The notes beneath the pieces are model-generated. The model saw nothing but the letters and a program-made list of their open reading frames with translations. It had not been told where the DNA came from and made no database searches. The translations under genes were made by a program, and so were the position numbers. A stretch of DNA of 64,000 bases from Halomonas sp. YLGW01 (GTDB lineage Bacteria; Pseudomonadota; Gammaproteobacteria; Pseudomonadales; Halomonadaceae), in the NCBI RefSeq assembly GCF_014840935.1, contig NZ_CP062005.1, positions 2,418,001-2,482,000 on the forward strand, given 5' to 3'. Shown piece after piece: positions 22,844 through 31,113 of the stretch (its first letter is position 1; each line of letters opens with the position of its first letter).

Positions 22844-23503
22844 ATGCAACGATTCAAACGTCACCTGATCGCCCTTAGCCTGATCTCCGCCATCGCCCTG
22901 CCGCTGACCGCCACGGCACAAGAGCCGAACCATCCGCCCAAGGGGGGACATCACGGGGCCATGGAATCCCTCGAGCTGAGCGCCGAGCAACGCGAGGCCC
23001 TGCACGAGCTGCGCCAGGCGTTCCGCGAGGAGCGCCAGGCCCTACGCGACGAACAGCGTGCCGCCATCGCCGACATCCTCACCGACGAGCAGCTCGCGAC
23101 CCTCGACGCCGCCCGCGAGGCACATAAGGATCATCCGCGCGGCGAACACCACCGTGACGGCAAGCGAGGCGAGCATCAGAGAGAGCGCATGGAGGCACTG
23201 CTCGGCAGCTGGGACCTGAGCGACGCGGACCTGGCCACCCTTCGCGAGGCGCACCAGGCTCTGAGAGACGGGATGCGCGCCCTGCACGAGCAGGACTTAG
23301 ACAGCCGCGACGACCGGCGTGCCGCCGTCGAGGTCATCCGCGAGGAACACCGGGCAGCGCTGGCCGAGGTGCTCAACGAGGATCAGCTCCACGCCCTCTC
23401 CGTGCTGATGGCACCGCCCCATGACCAGCAGCCCCGTCGCCATCACGGCCATAAGCATCACGAACGTGGCGACCATCACGGCGAGGAGCGCCAGGAAGGC
23501 TGA
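22844..23503 (+). CDS. Spy/CpxP-like periplasmic protein with LTXXQ repeats
   Basis: 219 residues. The signal peptide is IALSLISAIALPLTATAQ (cleavage near residue 25). The mature protein is charged and helical with the LTXXQ-type motifs of the Spy/CpxP chaperones: ESLELSAEQREALHELRQA, ILTDEQLATLDAAR and, in a second copy, LSDADLATLREAHQAL plus VLNEDQLHALSVL. This is two repeat units where E. coli Spy (about 160 residues) is shorter. The His-rich tail (RRHHGHKHHERGDHHGEE) may bind metal. In E. coli spy is a BaeR/CpxR target, and its position directly after baeSR fits that. The ATG at 22844 has CAGGAG 9 bp ahead. Confidence 0.78.
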   Translation: MQRFKRHLIALSLISAIALPLTATAQEPNHPPKGGHHGAMESLELSAEQREALHELRQAFREERQALRDEQRAAIADILTDEQLATLDAAREAHKDHPRGEHHRDGKRGEHQRERMEALLGSWDLSDADLATLREAHQALRDGMRALHEQDLDSRDDRRAAVEVIREEHRAALAEVLNEDQLHALSVLMAPPHDQQPRRHHGHKHHERGDHHGEERQEG

Positions 23504-23543
23504 TCGCCCGAGCGGGACCCCGCTTCACCCATGACCCCGATTA

Positions 23544-23573
23544 CCCGACGCCCGGCTCCTGCCGGGCGTCGGG
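23544..23573. terminator. Strong stem-loop after the Spy-like gene
   Basis: CCCGACGCCCGGC-tcct-GCCGGGCGTCGGG is a perfect 13-bp stem 40 bp after the stop. Only a short T stretch (catttcg) follows. Confidence 0.7.
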
Positions 23574-23763
23574 CATTTCGCTCCCCGCCTCTCGCCTCCT
23601 CGCTCTTCACCAGACTGCCTGCCCCCTCCCCTGGGATGCCTTTACGCTTGCCCGAAGTTCATCGGGTCCACTCGAGACTCGCGTCCTCTCTGACCATGCC
23701 CCCAGCAAAACGAGCAGAGAACCAGGAACAGTGAGCAGAGCAGGCTCAGGGCAAGCACAACGG

Positions 23764-23792
23764 TTGAAGGTCGTTTCAGAAGCCTGTATTTT
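23764..23792 (+). promoter_or_regulatory. Candidate sigma-70 promoter of betT
   Basis: TTGAAG (23764-23769), a 17-bp spacer and TATTTT (23787-23792). The -10 touches the first BetI-like box, so repressor binding there would block the polymerase. Position and match are suggestive only. Confidence 0.4.
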
Positions 23793-23810
23793 ATTTGCAC
23801 GATCAATCAA
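23791..23810. promoter_or_regulatory. BetI-like operator 1
   Basis: TTATTTG-cacgat-CAATCAA has the same 7-6-7 layout as box 2 and shares the CAATCAA half-site. It overlaps the candidate -10 element of betT. Confidence 0.5.
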
Positions 23811-23913
23811 TAAAAAACCGTCATGGCAGCCGCCCGTGGCCCATGACGTCGACGTCTCGGCAAGCACCCGGATCCGTTCCCGGTGCGTGATTTCTTCGTT
23901 TCTTGTTATTTTA

Positions 23914-23933
23914 TTGATTGGTCGTTCAATCAA
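23914..23933. promoter_or_regulatory. BetI-like operator 2
   Basis: TTGATTG-gtcgtt-CAATCAA is a perfect 7-bp inverted repeat, close to the BetI operator of E. coli bet genes (ATTGAACG/CAATCAA type). It lies 46 bp before betT. Choline would release BetI. No betI gene is in the window. Confidence 0.7.
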
Positions 23934-23979
23934 AATAAATGCATCACCTTCTTCATCGACATAAGGGAGTCTGCCCACC

Positions 23980-26028
23980 ATGGCGCAAGACATGAAAGCC
24001 ACCCCACGACGGGATCGTCTCAATCCCGTCGTCTTCCTCGGATCGGCGGCCGGCATCCTGCTGTTCCTGATCTTCACCATGACCTTCACCGAGAAGGCCG
24101 GCGCCTTCTTCGATGCGGGTCTGGCATGGATCAACGACACCTTCGGCTGGTACTACATGCTGGCCGCCGTGGCCTACCTGGTCTTCGTGGTGGTGATCGG
24201 CTTCTCCCGGGCCGGCTCGATCCGCCTGGGGCCCGACCACTCGCGGCCGGAATTCTCGCTGCTGTCCTGGGCCTCCATGCTGTTCGCCGCCGGCATCGGC
24301 ATCGACCTGCTGTTCTTCTGCGTGGCCGAGCCGCTGTCGCACTACCTCACGCCGCCCGACATGGCGCCGGAGAGTGCCGCGGCCCTGCGCCAGGCCGTTC
24401 CCCAGACCTTCTTCCACTGGGGCCTGACCGGCTGGGGCATGTACGTGCTGATGGGCATGGCACTGGCCTACTTCAGCTATCGTCATCGCCTGCCGCTGGC
24501 CATCCGCAGCGCCCTCTACCCGCTGCTCGGTAACCGTATCAACGGCCCGATCGGTAACGCGGTCGATATCACCGCCGTGATCTCCACCGTGTTCGGTATC
24601 GCCACCAGCCTCGGCATCGGCGTGATCCAGCTCAACTACGGCCTGACCTTCCTGTTCGATGTACCGGAGAGCCTGACGACTCAGGTCGTGCTGATCGTGC
24701 TGGTCGTGATCCTCGCCACCATCTCCGTGGTGACCGGGGTCGAGAAAGGCATCCGCCGCCTCTCCGAGTTCAACATGCTGCTGGCCACCGCGCTGCTGCT
24801 GTTCGTGCTCTTCCAGGGCCAGACCCTGCACCTGCTCGACGCCCTGGTAATGAATGCCGGCGACTACCTGAGCGGCTTCCTCGCCAAGAGCTTCGACACC
24901 TATGCCTTCGCCGGCGACGATGCCCAGCAGTGGATGGGTTGGTGGACGATCTTCTTCTGGGGCTGGTGGATCGCCTGGACGCCGTTCGTCGGCCTGTTCC
25001 TGGCGCGCATTTCCCGTGGCCGCACCATCCGTGAGTTCGTCACCGGTGCCCTGCTGATCCCGCTCGGCTTCATGATGGCCTGGATGTCGATCTTCGGTAA
25101 CAGCGGCATCGAGATGGTCGCCAACCAGGGCCTGGTCGAACTGGGCAAGGAGGCACTGGCCACCCCGCAGACCACCATCTACACCTTCCTCGAGCAGTAC
25201 CCGTACATCGGCATCACCGCCTCGGTGGTCACCGTGCTGGGGATCGTGTTCTTCATCACCTCCGCCGATTCCGGCGCCCTAGTACTGGCGAACTTCACCA
25301 CCATCCTGTCGGACGTGAACCATGATGCGCCGATCCGCCTGCGTATCTTCTGGTCCGCGGTAATCGGCCTGATCACCATCGCCCTGCTGATGGCCGGCGG
25401 CCTCAACGCCCTGCAGAGTGCCGTGGTGATCACCGCCCTGCCCTTCTCGCTGGTGATCTTCGCCATCATGGCCGGCCTGACCCGCGCCCTGCGCCTGGAG
25501 ACGCACAAGGCCGATGCCCGCCAGCAGGTTGCCGGTGGCACCCACCAGGGCGACTGGCGCGAGCGCCTCGACCGGGCACTGGATACCGCCAACCGGGCCG
25601 GCACCGCGGCAACCATCGAGCACGCCATCCGCCCGGCACTGACCCAGCTCGCCGAGGAGCTAAAGGGCCGTGGCCAGGCCGCCCACGTCAGCGAGACCCA
25701 GGTCGAGGGTGAACCGCTGCCGCGCCTGACCCTGCAGGTCGACCTCGAGGAGGCGCCAAGCTTCGTCTACGAGGTGCGCTCCCAGCGTCTGCCCACCCCG
25801 AGCTTCCTCCAGGTGGATGACGACTACTACCTGCGCCTGGACGTCTACCTGGCCGAAGGGGCCCTGGGCCAGGATCTCAACGGCTGCACCCGCAACCAGG
25901 TGATGCATGACGTGCTCGCCGAGTACGAGCGCCACCTGCAGTTCCTGAGCACGGCCGGGGAAGCCGGTGCCGTGCCGGCGATGCCGGGCTCGGTCGGCGA
26001 CATGGAGACCATGCCCAGCGCCAACTAA
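23980..26028 (+). CDS. betT: High-affinity choline transporter BetT (BCCT family)
   Basis: 682 residues, a BCCT transporter with 12 membrane helices (about 20-500) and a long cytoplasmic C-terminal domain (about 500-682), the BetT layout. Choline taken up is oxidised to glycine betaine for osmoprotection. Signature segments include ASMLFAAGIGIDLLFFCVAE near 98, WGLTGWGMYVLMGMALAYF near 148 and the Trp-rich WWTIFFWGWWIAWTPFVGLF near 325 that forms the substrate box. The GIGIDLLFF form is that of the proton-driven choline carriers. AAGGGAG precedes the ATG. Control by BetI is suggested by two upstream boxes. Confidence 0.92.
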   Translation: MAQDMKATPRRDRLNPVVFLGSAAGILLFLIFTMTFTEKAGAFFDAGLAWINDTFGWYYMLAAVAYLVFVVVIGFSRAGSIRLGPDHSRPEFSLLSWASMLFAAGIGIDLLFFCVAEPLSHYLTPPDMAPESAAALRQAVPQTFFHWGLTGWGMYVLMGMALAYFSYRHRLPLAIRSALYPLLGNRINGPIGNAVDITAVISTVFGIATSLGIGVIQLNYGLTFLFDVPESLTTQVVLIVLVVILATISVVTGVEKGIRRLSEFNMLLATALLLFVLFQGQTLHLLDALVMNAGDYLSGFLAKSFDTYAFAGDDAQQWMGWWTIFFWGWWIAWTPFVGLFLARISRGRTIREFVTGALLIPLGFMMAWMSIFGNSGIEMVANQGLVELGKEALATPQTTIYTFLEQYPYIGITASVVTVLGIVFFITSADSGALVLANFTTILSDVNHDAPIRLRIFWSAVIGLITIALLMAGGLNALQSAVVITALPFSLVIFAIMAGLTRALRLETHKADARQQVAGGTHQGDWRERLDRALDTANRAGTAATIEHAIRPALTQLAEELKGRGQAAHVSETQVEGEPLPRLTLQVDLEEAPSFVYEVRSQRLPTPSFLQVDDDYYLRLDVYLAEGALGQDLNGCTRNQVMHDVLAEYERHLQFLSTAGEAGAVPAMPGSVGDMETMPSAN

Positions 26029-26059
26029 GGCATCAGGAAAAGTAAGGCGCCAAGAAAAG
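26026..26059. repeat. 17-bp tandem duplication at the betT stop
   Basis: taaggcatcaggaaaag (26026-26042) is followed by taaggcgccaagaaaag (26043-26059) and a partial third unit taaggcatg. The first unit begins with the betT stop codon. Confidence 0.65.
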
Positions 26060-26112
26060 TAAGGCATGATCCGCCGGGGCCTTGAGTCATGAACCTCGAG
26101 CCCCGGCACGCC

Positions 26113-26144
26113 AAACGGCGACTCCACGGAGTCGCCGTTTTTTT
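26113..26144 (+). terminator. Rho-independent terminator of betT
   Basis: AAACGGCGACT-ccacgg-AGTCGCCGTTT followed by TTTT; 85 bp after the stop. It is the clearest intrinsic terminator in the window. Confidence 0.9.
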
Positions 26145-26146
26145 GT

Positions 26147-26255
26147 GACTTCCCGCCCGGTAGACCAGGTAGTAGTCGACCCCGGCCGACAGCCAGGGCT
26201 CGAAGGGAGCGACCAGACGCCCCGCCCCGAGCGGGGTACGACGCACTCGGTGGGA
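26147..26255 (-). pseudogene. 3' remnant of a LysR-family regulator gene
   Basis: A minus-strand frame reads RTPLGAGRLVAPFEPWLS then GVDYYLVYRAG, which is the C-terminal signature of GcvA-like LysR regulators (GRLVAPF...YYLVYP). Nothing upstream (26260-26390) continues the domain and no HTH is present, so only about 35 codons of an old gene remain. The frame then runs into the betT terminator. The 361-bp gap between betT and the HD-GYP gene otherwise holds only the repeat and terminator listed separately. Confidence 0.5.
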
Positions 26256-26389
26256 GATCACCATACAAAAAGATGATCATCGAGACGCAAATTCCCGCCA
26301 AGCGCTATGTTACTCCCCAGATAAAATGGTCCATACTCTTCATAACACGCGAACATGGGGCTGATACTCGGCCCAGAGGATGAAGGATC

Positions 26390-27613
26390 ATGCAGCAGGA
26401 CTTTGCGACTAGCGTGTCGGCCGAGGCACTGACCGAAGTACCGGTATCTGCGCTGCGCATCGGGATGTACGTGGCCGATCTGGATCGCCCCTGGCTCGAG
26501 ACGCCCTTCCTGCTCGAGGGGCTGCTGATCACCACGGAGGCAGAGCTCGAGACGCTCAGGCGTCACTGTCGACGGGTCTACGTTTCGGTGGAACGCTCCG
26601 CCCAGGACGTCAAGGGCGCAGCCTCGCCCGTGCCTGGCGCATTCCGCGCGCCGGCTGGCTTTCGCCACCCCATGGAACGGGAACTGCCTCGCGCCCGCCG
26701 GGACTACGTCGAGGCCAAGCAACTGGTCACCCGGCTGCTGTCGGACCAGCAGAACTGGCATCGCAACATGCCCCAGGTCAAGGAGACGATCCAGCACTTC
26801 GCAAAATCCATCATCGCCAACCCCAATGCCCTGATGTGGCTGACCCGCATCAAGCACAAGAACGAGTACACCGCCGAGCATTGCCTGAACGTCGGCGTAC
26901 TGGCGATGATCTTCGCCCAACACCTCGGCTACCCTCAGGCCAGGATCGAGGAGCTCGGTCTCGCCGGCATGCTGCATGACGTCGGCAAGATGCGGGTCGA
27001 TCCCGCCATCCTCGAGAAGCCGGGCAAGCTGACGGCACAGGAGTATCAGCAGGTCAAGGCGCATGTGCTGGAAGGCTATGCCATGCTGGCCGAGGACCCC
27101 ACTCTTTCGGACGAAGTGAAGACCGCCAGCCGGGACCATCACGAGCGCATCAACGGCGAAGGCTACCCTTACGGCAAGACCGGGAACGAGCTCGGCCAGG
27201 CCGCCAAGATCATCGCCATCATCGATGCCTACGATGCCATCACCAGCGAGCGGGTCTACAGCGAGGCCCGCCCCCCCGACGAGGCCCTGCGCATCCTCTA
27301 TCAGGCGCGCAACCAGCACTTCGACGAAGCCCTGGTCGTAAGCTTCATCGAATGCATCGGCATCTACCCCCCCGGCGCCATCGTCGAACTCAACAATGGC
27401 ATGATCGGCATCGTGATCTCCAAGGAGCCAGGGCAGCGCCTGCGGCCTCGTATCCGGATCCTGCTCGACGAGCACAAAACGCCGATTGCCGAGATGACGG
27501 TCGACCTGTCTCGGGAGGAGCTGCCGGACGACTCGCCCCTCAAGATCCGTCGCGTGCTACCGCCCGGCAGTCATGGCATCTCGATGGAAACCGTGATGCG
27601 GCTATTGCTCTGA
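26390..27613 (+). CDS. HD-GYP domain c-di-GMP phosphodiesterase with DUF3391
   Basis: 407 residues. The N-terminal DUF3391 (about 10-130, with LRIGMYVADLDRPWLETPFL) is the usual partner of HD-GYP domains. The HD-GYP domain (about 145-345) has YTAEHCLNVGVLAMIF, the HD pair in GMLHDVGKMRVDPAI near 203 and the GYP element DHHERINGEGYPYG near 250, so it should hydrolyse c-di-GMP in the cytoplasm. GGATGAAGGATC lies before the ATG at 26390. It is a single gene. It stands about 2.3 kb from the island, which itself carries two GGDEF proteins. Confidence 0.9.
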   Translation: MQQDFATSVSAEALTEVPVSALRIGMYVADLDRPWLETPFLLEGLLITTEAELETLRRHCRRVYVSVERSAQDVKGAASPVPGAFRAPAGFRHPMERELPRARRDYVEAKQLVTRLLSDQQNWHRNMPQVKETIQHFAKSIIANPNALMWLTRIKHKNEYTAEHCLNVGVLAMIFAQHLGYPQARIEELGLAGMLHDVGKMRVDPAILEKPGKLTAQEYQQVKAHVLEGYAMLAEDPTLSDEVKTASRDHHERINGEGYPYGKTGNELGQAAKIIAIIDAYDAITSERVYSEARPPDEALRILYQARNQHFDEALVVSFIECIGIYPPGAIVELNNGMIGIVISKEPGQRLRPRIRILLDEHKTPIAEMTVDLSREELPDDSPLKIRRVLPPGSHGISMETVMRLLL

Positions 27614-27650
27614 TGCCGAGCAGGGACGTCGGCAACGGAAGCGATGAAGA

Positions 27651-27680
27651 CCGGAGGCGCGACATCGGTCGCGCCTCCGG
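27651..27680. terminator. Bidirectional stem-loop between convergent genes
   Basis: CCGGAGGCGCGAC-atcg-GTCGCGCCTCCGG, a perfect 13-bp stem between the stops of the HD-GYP gene and the aldehyde dehydrogenase gene. No long T-run. Confidence 0.7.
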
Positions 27681-27746
27681 CCCTGAGCCTCTTGCCCACA
27701 TTCCTGCCGGTCTCTTCGCCGTGGCCGGCATCGCGATACCGCTGCG

Positions 27747-29267
27747 CTAGAAGAAGCCCAGCGGGTTAATGTCATAGCTGACTAGCAGGTTCTTGGTCTG
27801 CTGGTAGTGCTCGAGGGCCAGCTTGTGGGTCTCGCGGCCCACACCGGACTTCTTGTAACCGCCGAAGGCGGCATGCGCCGGGTACTGATGGTAGCAGTTG
27901 GTCCACACCCGCCCGGCCTGGATGCCGCGGCCCATGCGAAAGGCCACGTTCATGTCGCGGCTCCAGACCCCAGCACCGAGGCCAAATTCGGTGTCGTTGG
28001 CGATGGCGAGTGCCTCCGCCTCATCCTTGAAGGTGGTCACCGCCACCACCGGGCCGAAGATCTCCTCCTGGAAGACCCTCATCTTGTTGTGGCCCTTGAG
28101 CAGGGTCGGCTGGATATAGAAGCCCTTGTCGAAGGCCGCCTCGACACGCTCCACATGGCCGCCGGTCAGGAACTCGGCGCCCTCCTCGCGGGCGACTTCC
28201 ATGTAGGAGAGGATCTTGTCGAATTGCTCCTGGGAAGCCTGAGCCCCCACCTGCACCTCGGTATCCAGCGGATTGCCGCGTTTGATCGACTGCGTGCGCT
28301 CCATCACCCGCGCCATGAAGTCGTCGTACATGCTCTCCTGGATCAGCGCCCGGGACGGACAGGTACAGACCTCGCCCTGATTGAAGAAGGCCAGCACCAG
28401 GCCTTCCACCGCCTTGTCGATGAAGGCGGGCTCGGCATTCATGATGTCGGCGAAGTAGATGTTCGGTGACTTGCCGCCGAGCTCCACGGTAGAGGGAATG
28501 ATGTTCTCGGCGGCGCACTTGAGGATATGCGAGCCGACCGGCGTGGAACCGGTGAAGGCGATCTTGGCGATGCGCGGGCTGCTGGCCAGCGCCTGGCCGG
28601 CCTCGGCGCCGTAGCCGTTGACGATATTGACCACCCCGGGTGGCAGCAGGTTGTGGATCAGCTCCATCACCTTGAGGATCGAGGCCGGGGTCTGTTCGGC
28701 AGGCTTCAGGACGACGCAATTGCCGGCGGCGAGTGCCGGAGCCAGTTTCCAGGTGGCCATCAGGATCGGGAAGTTCCAGGGAATGATCTGCCCCACCACC
28801 CCGAGCGGCTCATGAAAGTGGTAGGAGACGGTATTGTGGTCCAGGTCGGTGGCGGTGCCTTCCTGAGACCGGATGCAGCCGGCAAAGTAGCGGAAGTGAT
28901 CCACCGCCAGCGGCAGGTCGGCGTTGAGGGTCTCGCGCACCGCCTTGCCGTTGTCCCAGGTCTCGGCCACGGCCAGCATCTCGAGGTTCTGCTCGAGGCG
29001 ATCGGCGATCTTCAACAGGATATTGCCGCGCTCGGCCGCCGAGGTGCGCCCCCAGGCCGGGGCGGCACGGTGGGCGGCATCCAGCGCCAGGTCGATGTCC
29101 TCGGCCGTGGAACGCGGGATCTGGCAGAACACCTCGCCATTCACCGGGCTGACGTTATCGAAGTACTGCCCCTTGAGGGGCGCCTTGAACTCACCGTCGA
29201 TGAAGTTGCCATAGCGCTCGGCAAAAGATACCAGTGCGTCGGCGCTGCCAGGGGAGGCGTAGATCAT
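27747..29267 (-). CDS. NAD-dependent (acet)aldehyde dehydrogenase, ExaC/AldB type
   Basis: 506 residues, the length of ExaC from Pseudomonas. It oxidises acetaldehyde or similar aldehydes to acids in the cytoplasm. The NAD fold motif is [13 protein letters not shown] near 237, the general base Glu lies in [12 protein letters not shown] near 262 and the catalytic Cys in [13 protein letters not shown] near 302 (the CTC form is typical of this group). The end [20 protein letters not shown] is also typical. The ATG at 29267 has AGGAG upstream. It is a single gene. A betaine or 4-aminobutyraldehyde substrate cannot be excluded. Confidence 0.87.
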   Translation of the reverse strand: MIYASPGSADALVSFAERYGNFIDGEFKAPLKGQYFDNVSPVNGEVFCQIPRSTAEDIDLALDAAHRAAPAWGRTSAAERGNILLKIADRLEQNLEMLAVAETWDNGKAVRETLNADLPLAVDHFRYFAGCIRSQEGTATDLDHNTVSYHFHEPLGVVGQIIPWNFPILMATWKLAPALAAGNCVVLKPAEQTPASILKVMELIHNLLPPGVVNIVNGYGAEAGQALASSPRIAKIAFTGSTPVGSHILKCAAENIIPSTVELGGKSPNIYFADIMNAEPAFIDKAVEGLVLAFFNQGEVCTCPSRALIQESMYDDFMARVMERTQSIKRGNPLDTEVQVGAQASQEQFDKILSYMEVAREEGAEFLTGGHVERVEAAFDKGFYIQPTLLKGHNKMRVFQEEIFGPVVAVTTFKDEAEALAIANDTEFGLGAGVWSRDMNVAFRMGRGIQAGRVWTNCYHQYPAHAAFGGYKKSGVGRETHKLALEHYQQTKNLLVSYDINPLGFF

Positions 29268-29496
29268 GGCGTGGCTCCTGATTTTGGCTCATGTATGGGC
29301 GGCGGGGCATCTCCCCCGTCACCATTGAGCCTAGTGGAATCCCGCCGCTCCTTACCGCCAACAACCGATCATAGTGGTCATTCTTTAGTCTGAGCCTCTT
29401 CTCACTCCCCCCTTCCATTCTCTCTTCTGCCCTGCGTTTTCTCCTCAGGTCTGCCAGCCAGAAGGCCGGCAGACATGCTCATGGTGGCATCGCGCC

Positions 29497-29928
29497 TCAT
29501 GCTCGGCGCTGGTGCAAAAGGCGCTCCAGGCGCCCCAACATGGTCACCTCGCCGTGCAGCCAGGGGGCCAGCAGACGGGTGGACAGCGGGATGAACAGGA
29601 ACACCATCACCGGGGTCAGCGCGAGGGTGCTGACCAGCACACGCGGCACCAGCGGCAGGCCGGCCAGCAACTCACCGAACAGCAGCTGAAACAGCAGCGA
29701 GACCGGGAAGAAGGCCAGCCAGATCGCCACCGCCTGCTTCCAGCGCGGCGGGGTGTTGCCCTGGGCATCCTGGAACCAGCGGTCGATCCCCGTGGCCCGA
29801 TATTCCTGGGGGGCCACGTAGAGGCCCTCGCCGCGGCCGAGCCAGGCACGGCGCGACGCCGAGTGTTCCCAGGCACGCATGGTCGCGGCATCCGCGAAGC
29901 GGAAAATGATCTGATTCCCACTTGCCAA
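29497..29928 (-). pseudogene. C-terminal part of an island-split ABM/membrane protein gene
   Basis: The minus-strand frame reads IIFRFADAATMRAWEHSA, the second half of an antibiotic-biosynthesis-monooxygenase (ABM) domain, then two membrane segments (QAVAIWLAFFPVSLLFQLLF, VLVSTLALTPVMVFLFIPLS). The missing first half lies 23.8 kb away at 53690-53854 on the same strand and ends DDEYQ at the island edge. The gene is therefore cut between Gln and Ile. The host part ends at about 29910. The island end adds a TTG start (29926-29928) with AGGAGG seven bases ahead, in frame, so the membrane half may still be translated as a 143-residue protein. Confidence 0.85.
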
Positions 29929-29932
29929 AGTG
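29911..29932. other. Left junction of the island with inverted-repeat core
   Basis: Host codons end at about 29910. CTG (29911-29913) is shared with the right junction (53690-53692). CACTT-gcca-AAGTG at 29919-29932 is an inverted repeat of the size tyrosine recombinases bind. The exact crossover bases cannot be fixed from one sequence. Confidence 0.55.
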
Positions 29933-29955
29933 ATACCTCCTGCTAGCATCTCATA

Positions 29956-31113
29956 ATGGACCTCTTCTTCAGCACGAACAAATTCAAACTCAACGGCCTA
30001 AGCTACCCAGGCTTTCCAATTCTTGTTTCCGCAGAGGGAAAGGTTGTTGAGGAAGCGCTGGACTTTTGCATCGCGCACCTGATCAAGCGCGGAAGGGTCC
30101 AATCCAAAAAATCGTGGATCACCTATGGGAAAGCGCTGTATCAATTCTTCGGTTGGTGTGAGGTGAATGGCATTGACTGGCGTGATGTGGGCAATGATCG
30201 AGAAGCAACGATTCTGGCAGAGTTCCGCGACTGGAACCTAAGTCCCGAGGGGGGAAGTCTTGCCGCGGCAACAGTTAATGCACGACTACGACTCCTCTGC
30301 GCCTTCTATCGGTATGCCGCCAACACTGGTTGGGTGACGACTGTTCCGTATGCCATGGAAACAGTCACGGTGAGACAACCGAAAGGGTTCCTGGCTCACG
30401 TCGATGCGAGTGGTGGTAAGCACACAAGCCCAGACATCATGCTGAAGACGCCCCGAACCGTCATTCGGGTGTTGAGCAAGCACCAGTCGGTTGATCTCCT
30501 GAACGCCATCACCAATCCCACGCACAAGTTGATCGTTAGATTAGCGCTCACGACAGGGCTGCGCCGAGAGGAACTTGCAACGTTTCCGCTGAAATACGTT
30601 ATAAATCCGGCGACTTACACCAAGCACCGCTCTTTCATCCGGGTCAATCTTGATCCACGCGACATGACCATCAAAGGCAATCAGCCCAGAGGGATCGACG
30701 TGCCCCGCACCGTAATGGAAGCCCTCTGGCAATACGTCCTGGACCGTCGCTACCAGCATGAGAGCATTTCGGGGCAGCGCCAGTCCGTTTTGTTCCTGAC
30801 GGAATCCGGCCAACCTTACGCGAACGACGGGGCAGCCTTCCTGGGTATTGTGAAGAAGGCTGGAGAGGTTGCCGGTATTCCTTACCTCAACGTCCATATC
30901 CTGCGCCATACCTACGCCACGCACACGCTGTACGCAATGATGCAATCCAAGGCCCAGACGCATGCCTTGCTGTATGTTCGCGACCGACTGGGCCATGCCT
31001 CGGTCACAACCACCGAGAAATATCTGCACTGCCTCTCAGAACTTGAGGATGCGCTGATGAACGACTACCAGAGTGAAATCGACCTCATCAGCAGGGAGAT
31101 TGGCGATGCCTAG
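29956..31113 (+). CDS. ginA: Tyrosine recombinase GinA
   Basis: 385-residue site-specific recombinase at the island edge. The catalytic set is visible: Arg in TTGLRREELATF near 203, HxxR in VHILRHTYATHTL near 314-317, His in RDRLGHASVTTTEKYLH and the nucleophile Tyr near 356. An N-terminal SAM-like core-binding domain covers about 20-130 (KSWITYGKALYQFFGWCE). It starts 43 bp from the island edge; the ribosome site is not obvious. Its last codons contain the ribosome site and ATG of ginB. With GinB and GinC it should catalyse excision and integration. Confidence 0.88.
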   Translation: MDLFFSTNKFKLNGLSYPGFPILVSAEGKVVEEALDFCIAHLIKRGRVQSKKSWITYGKALYQFFGWCEVNGIDWRDVGNDREATILAEFRDWNLSPEGGSLAAATVNARLRLLCAFYRYAANTGWVTTVPYAMETVTVRQPKGFLAHVDASGGKHTSPDIMLKTPRTVIRVLSKHQSVDLLNAITNPTHKLIVRLALTTGLRREELATFPLKYVINPATYTKHRSFIRVNLDPRDMTIKGNQPRGIDVPRTVMEALWQYVLDRRYQHESISGQRQSVLFLTESGQPYANDGAAFLGIVKKAGEVAGIPYLNVHILRHTYATHTLYAMMQSKAQTHALLYVRDRLGHASVTTTEKYLHCLSELEDALMNDYQSEIDLISREIGDA

